Positions 22,867-23,992 of a stretch of 23,992 nucleotides of DNA are shown in pieces. The stretch comes from Bacillota bacterium (GTDB lineage Bacteria; Bacillota; Clostridia; Christensenellales; UMGS416). The position numbers and the translations under genes were made by a program. A model generated the notes under the pieces. The model saw nothing but the letters and a program-made list of their open reading frames with translations. It was not told the origin of the DNA and made no database searches. The stretch covers positions 1-23,992 of the forward strand of contig JAEZSC010000174.1 of the NCBI GenBank assembly GCA_023422005.1, written 5' to 3'. The first letter of the stretch is position 1. The number at the start of each line of letters is the position of its first letter.

Positions 22867-22960
22867 TGTCATTCTGAGCGCAGCGAAGAATCTCCCAGTT
22901 AAGCAACGTCGACGTTCCCATTGGGAGATTCTTCGGGCACTGCGTGCCCTCTGAATGACA
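22867..22960. repeat. TCATTCTGAGCG-type palindromic repeat, copy 3
   Basis: The left arm (22867-22897) begins TGTCATTCTGAGCGCAGCGA. The right arm (22922-22960) ends CTCTGAATGACA and carries a small internal palindrome, GGGCACTGCGTGCCC. The centre is CAACGTCGACGTT. It matches the elements at 2463-2539 and 2567-2661 and lies 66 nt downstream of the ROK stop, where it may also end transcription. Confidence 0.78.
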
Positions 22961-23030
22961 GATGAGAGGTTGCGTAACTAAGTGATCAGACAATCGCATT
23001 GGTCTCATGCTATACATGATTCACATGATG

Positions 23031-23180
23031 GTGCCCGAAGGTTTCCAAAGGGCGACCGGAAAGCCCTTTGGCCCTGGCGCAGGATGCGCCGCAGCCCAGC
23101 GTCGCCTTGTGCGGCTCTGCCGCACTCGCCGACCGGATGTCGGCGAGGCGATGCGCAGGGTCGCGCTCACAAGCGTGAAA
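23031..23180 (-). repeat. Five-hairpin dispersed repeat, copy C (inverted relative to copy A)
   Basis: Read on the minus strand this copy follows copy A (4641-4790) almost base for base over 150 nt. Stems 2 to 5 are identical. Differences fall in the loops of hairpins 3 to 5 (GCT to AGA; TCT to TCC; one A to G), in the linker before hairpin 5, and in hairpin 1, where one stem pair changes from C-G to T-A. It lies just upstream of the permease start. Confidence 0.8.
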
Positions 23181-23213
23181 TCCTATCCAAACGGGGAGAG
23201 ACTTGCACCAACC

Positions 23214-23992
23214 ATGCTCAACACCAACATCGGCCGACCAACCCGGAACTTGTTCCAGCAGCTCATCACGACCGCCCGCAAGGATCTGTTCCTGACCATC
23301 GCGCTGTTAGCCGCGATCCTGACTTCATTCTTCGGCCTTCCCAGGGCGGAATATATCGACTTCAAGGTCATCCTGTGCCTGTTCGAGCTGATGGTCATCG
23401 TGAAGGCCTTCGAGGAATACGCGCTGCTGCAGGCCATCGCCGTGGGCATCCTGCGCCGGTGCGGCGACGAGCGGCTGCTGACGCAGGCGCTGTGCCTGAT
23501 CACCTTTGTGTTCGCGATGTTCGTGACCAACGACGTGGCATTGCTGACGATGATCCCGATTCTGATCGTCATCAGCCGCAAGAGCAGCTATAACATGACG
23601 CTGCCGGCGGTGTTCGTCACCGTGGCGGCCAACCTGGGCAGCAGCCTTACGCCCATCGGCAACCCGCAGAACCTGTTCCTCTATTCCCACTACGACATGA
23701 CGCTGGGCGGCTTTTTGAGCCAGGCGCTGCCGCTGGGCGGGGCGGGGCTGGCGCTGGTGCTGGCCATGGGCTTTTTCGTTCGCCCCGCGCAGATACAGGT
23801 TGTCGTCGTGGAAGGAGCCATGCGCCGCGGCTGGCGTCTGCCGGCCTTTGGTGTGCTGGGCGTGGCGGCGGTGCTGTCGGTCGTGGGCGCGCTGCCGTGG
23901 CTGCCCACCTTCTTCGTGGTGGCGGCGGCCACGGCGGTCATGAACCCCCGCATCCTGCTGCGGGCGGATTACAAGCTGCTGCTGACCTTTGT
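23214..23992 (+). CDS. Anion/arsenite-type permease, SLC13/ArsB-like (3' end cut by window)
   Basis: The first 259 codons of an integral membrane transporter are visible, and the reading frame runs open off the right edge. Hydrophobic segments include LFLTIALLAAILTSFFGL, FVFAMFVTNDVALLTMIPIL and FGVLGVAAVLSVVGALPWLP. FVTNDVALLTMIP and GSSLTPIGNPQNLF are the paired re-entrant-loop motifs typical of the ArsB/CitM/SLC13 (ion transporter) superfamily; the GNPQN form is common in ArsB-like members. The substrate (dicarboxylate, arsenite, sodium/proton or other) cannot be decided from half a protein. The start is the ATG at 23214; the nearest purine-rich SD (GGGGAG, 23193-23198) is 15 nt away, so initiation may be weak or from a GTG at 23175 inside the repeat edge. 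No operon partner is visible. Confidence 0.88.
   Translation, partial: MLNTNIGRPTRNLFQQLITTARKDLFLTIALLAAILTSFFGLPRAEYIDFKVILCLFELMVIVKAFEEYALLQAIAVGILRRCGDERLLTQALCLITFVFAMFVTNDVALLTMIPILIVISRKSSYNMTLPAVFVTVAANLGSSLTPIGNPQNLFLYSHYDMTLGGFLSQALPLGGAGLALVLAMGFFVRPAQIQVVVVEGAMRRGWRLPAFGVLGVAAVLSVVGALPWLPTFFVVAAATAVMNPRILLRADYKLLLTF

Noticed and set aside
22982..23593. 203-codon plus-strand frame over the hairpin repeat and permease start
   Set aside because: It is out of frame with the permease, which shows clear membrane segments and transporter motifs.

Overview
The window looks like chromosome from a GC-rich, endospore-forming Firmicute of the class Clostridia. The base composition is high in G+C by eye. 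It carries a complete gerA-type germinant receptor operon, a BceRS-BceAB-like antibiotic-sensing module, lipoproteins with Gram-positive style signals, strong Shine-Dalgarno (SD) sites, a bacteriohemerythrin (fits an anaerobe or microaerobe) and a cytosolic MEDS-PAS histidine kinase. No tRNA, rRNA, CRISPR array or transposase gene was seen.

Left part (1-7413, all genes on minus). A peptide-antibiotic sensing and detoxification module comes first: an ABC ATPase cut by the window edge, an intramembrane-sensing histidine kinase and its response regulator. A near-perfect BceR-type operator (CTTACA-N4-TGTAAG) overlaps the end of the kinase gene, upstream of the transporter. Next is an ABC-F ribosome-protection-type ATPase. 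Its roughly 215-nt leader holds a 22-codon leader peptide with an R-T-R motif and two mutually exclusive long stems, the architecture of a drug-inducible attenuator. Then come an AraC regulator with a GyrI-like effector domain, a small lipoprotein of unknown function, and an NmrA/QOR2-like NAD(P)-binding protein.

Middle (7569-12852, plus). A two-gene unit of unknown function (the second gene is DUF4003), then a signal-peptide-less BMP-type binding protein joined to a ParB-like N-terminal part, then a cupin-type AraC regulator.

Germination operon (12970-16615, minus). The order is gerB-gerC-gerA, with overlapping or tightly spaced genes, a TTG start supported by its SD site, and a candidate sigma-G promoter. 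Divergent from it is a bacteriohemerythrin with all seven iron ligands, followed by the MEDS-PAS histidine kinase with no adjacent response regulator.

Right part (19312-23992, plus). A strong promoter drives a GH38 alpha-mannosidase translationally coupled (ATGA) to a ROK sugar kinase, a mannoside-use pair. A 12-TM-type anion permease begins near the right edge and is cut by it.

Two families of dispersed palindromic elements sit between genes. One is a TCATTCTGAGCG-type inverted repeat (three copies). The other is a five-hairpin element of about 150 bp (two full copies in opposite orientation and one internally deleted copy) in which most copy differences fall in loops or linkers and one is a paired stem change. 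The ABC-F attenuator and the five-hairpin element are the most interesting non-coding signals.
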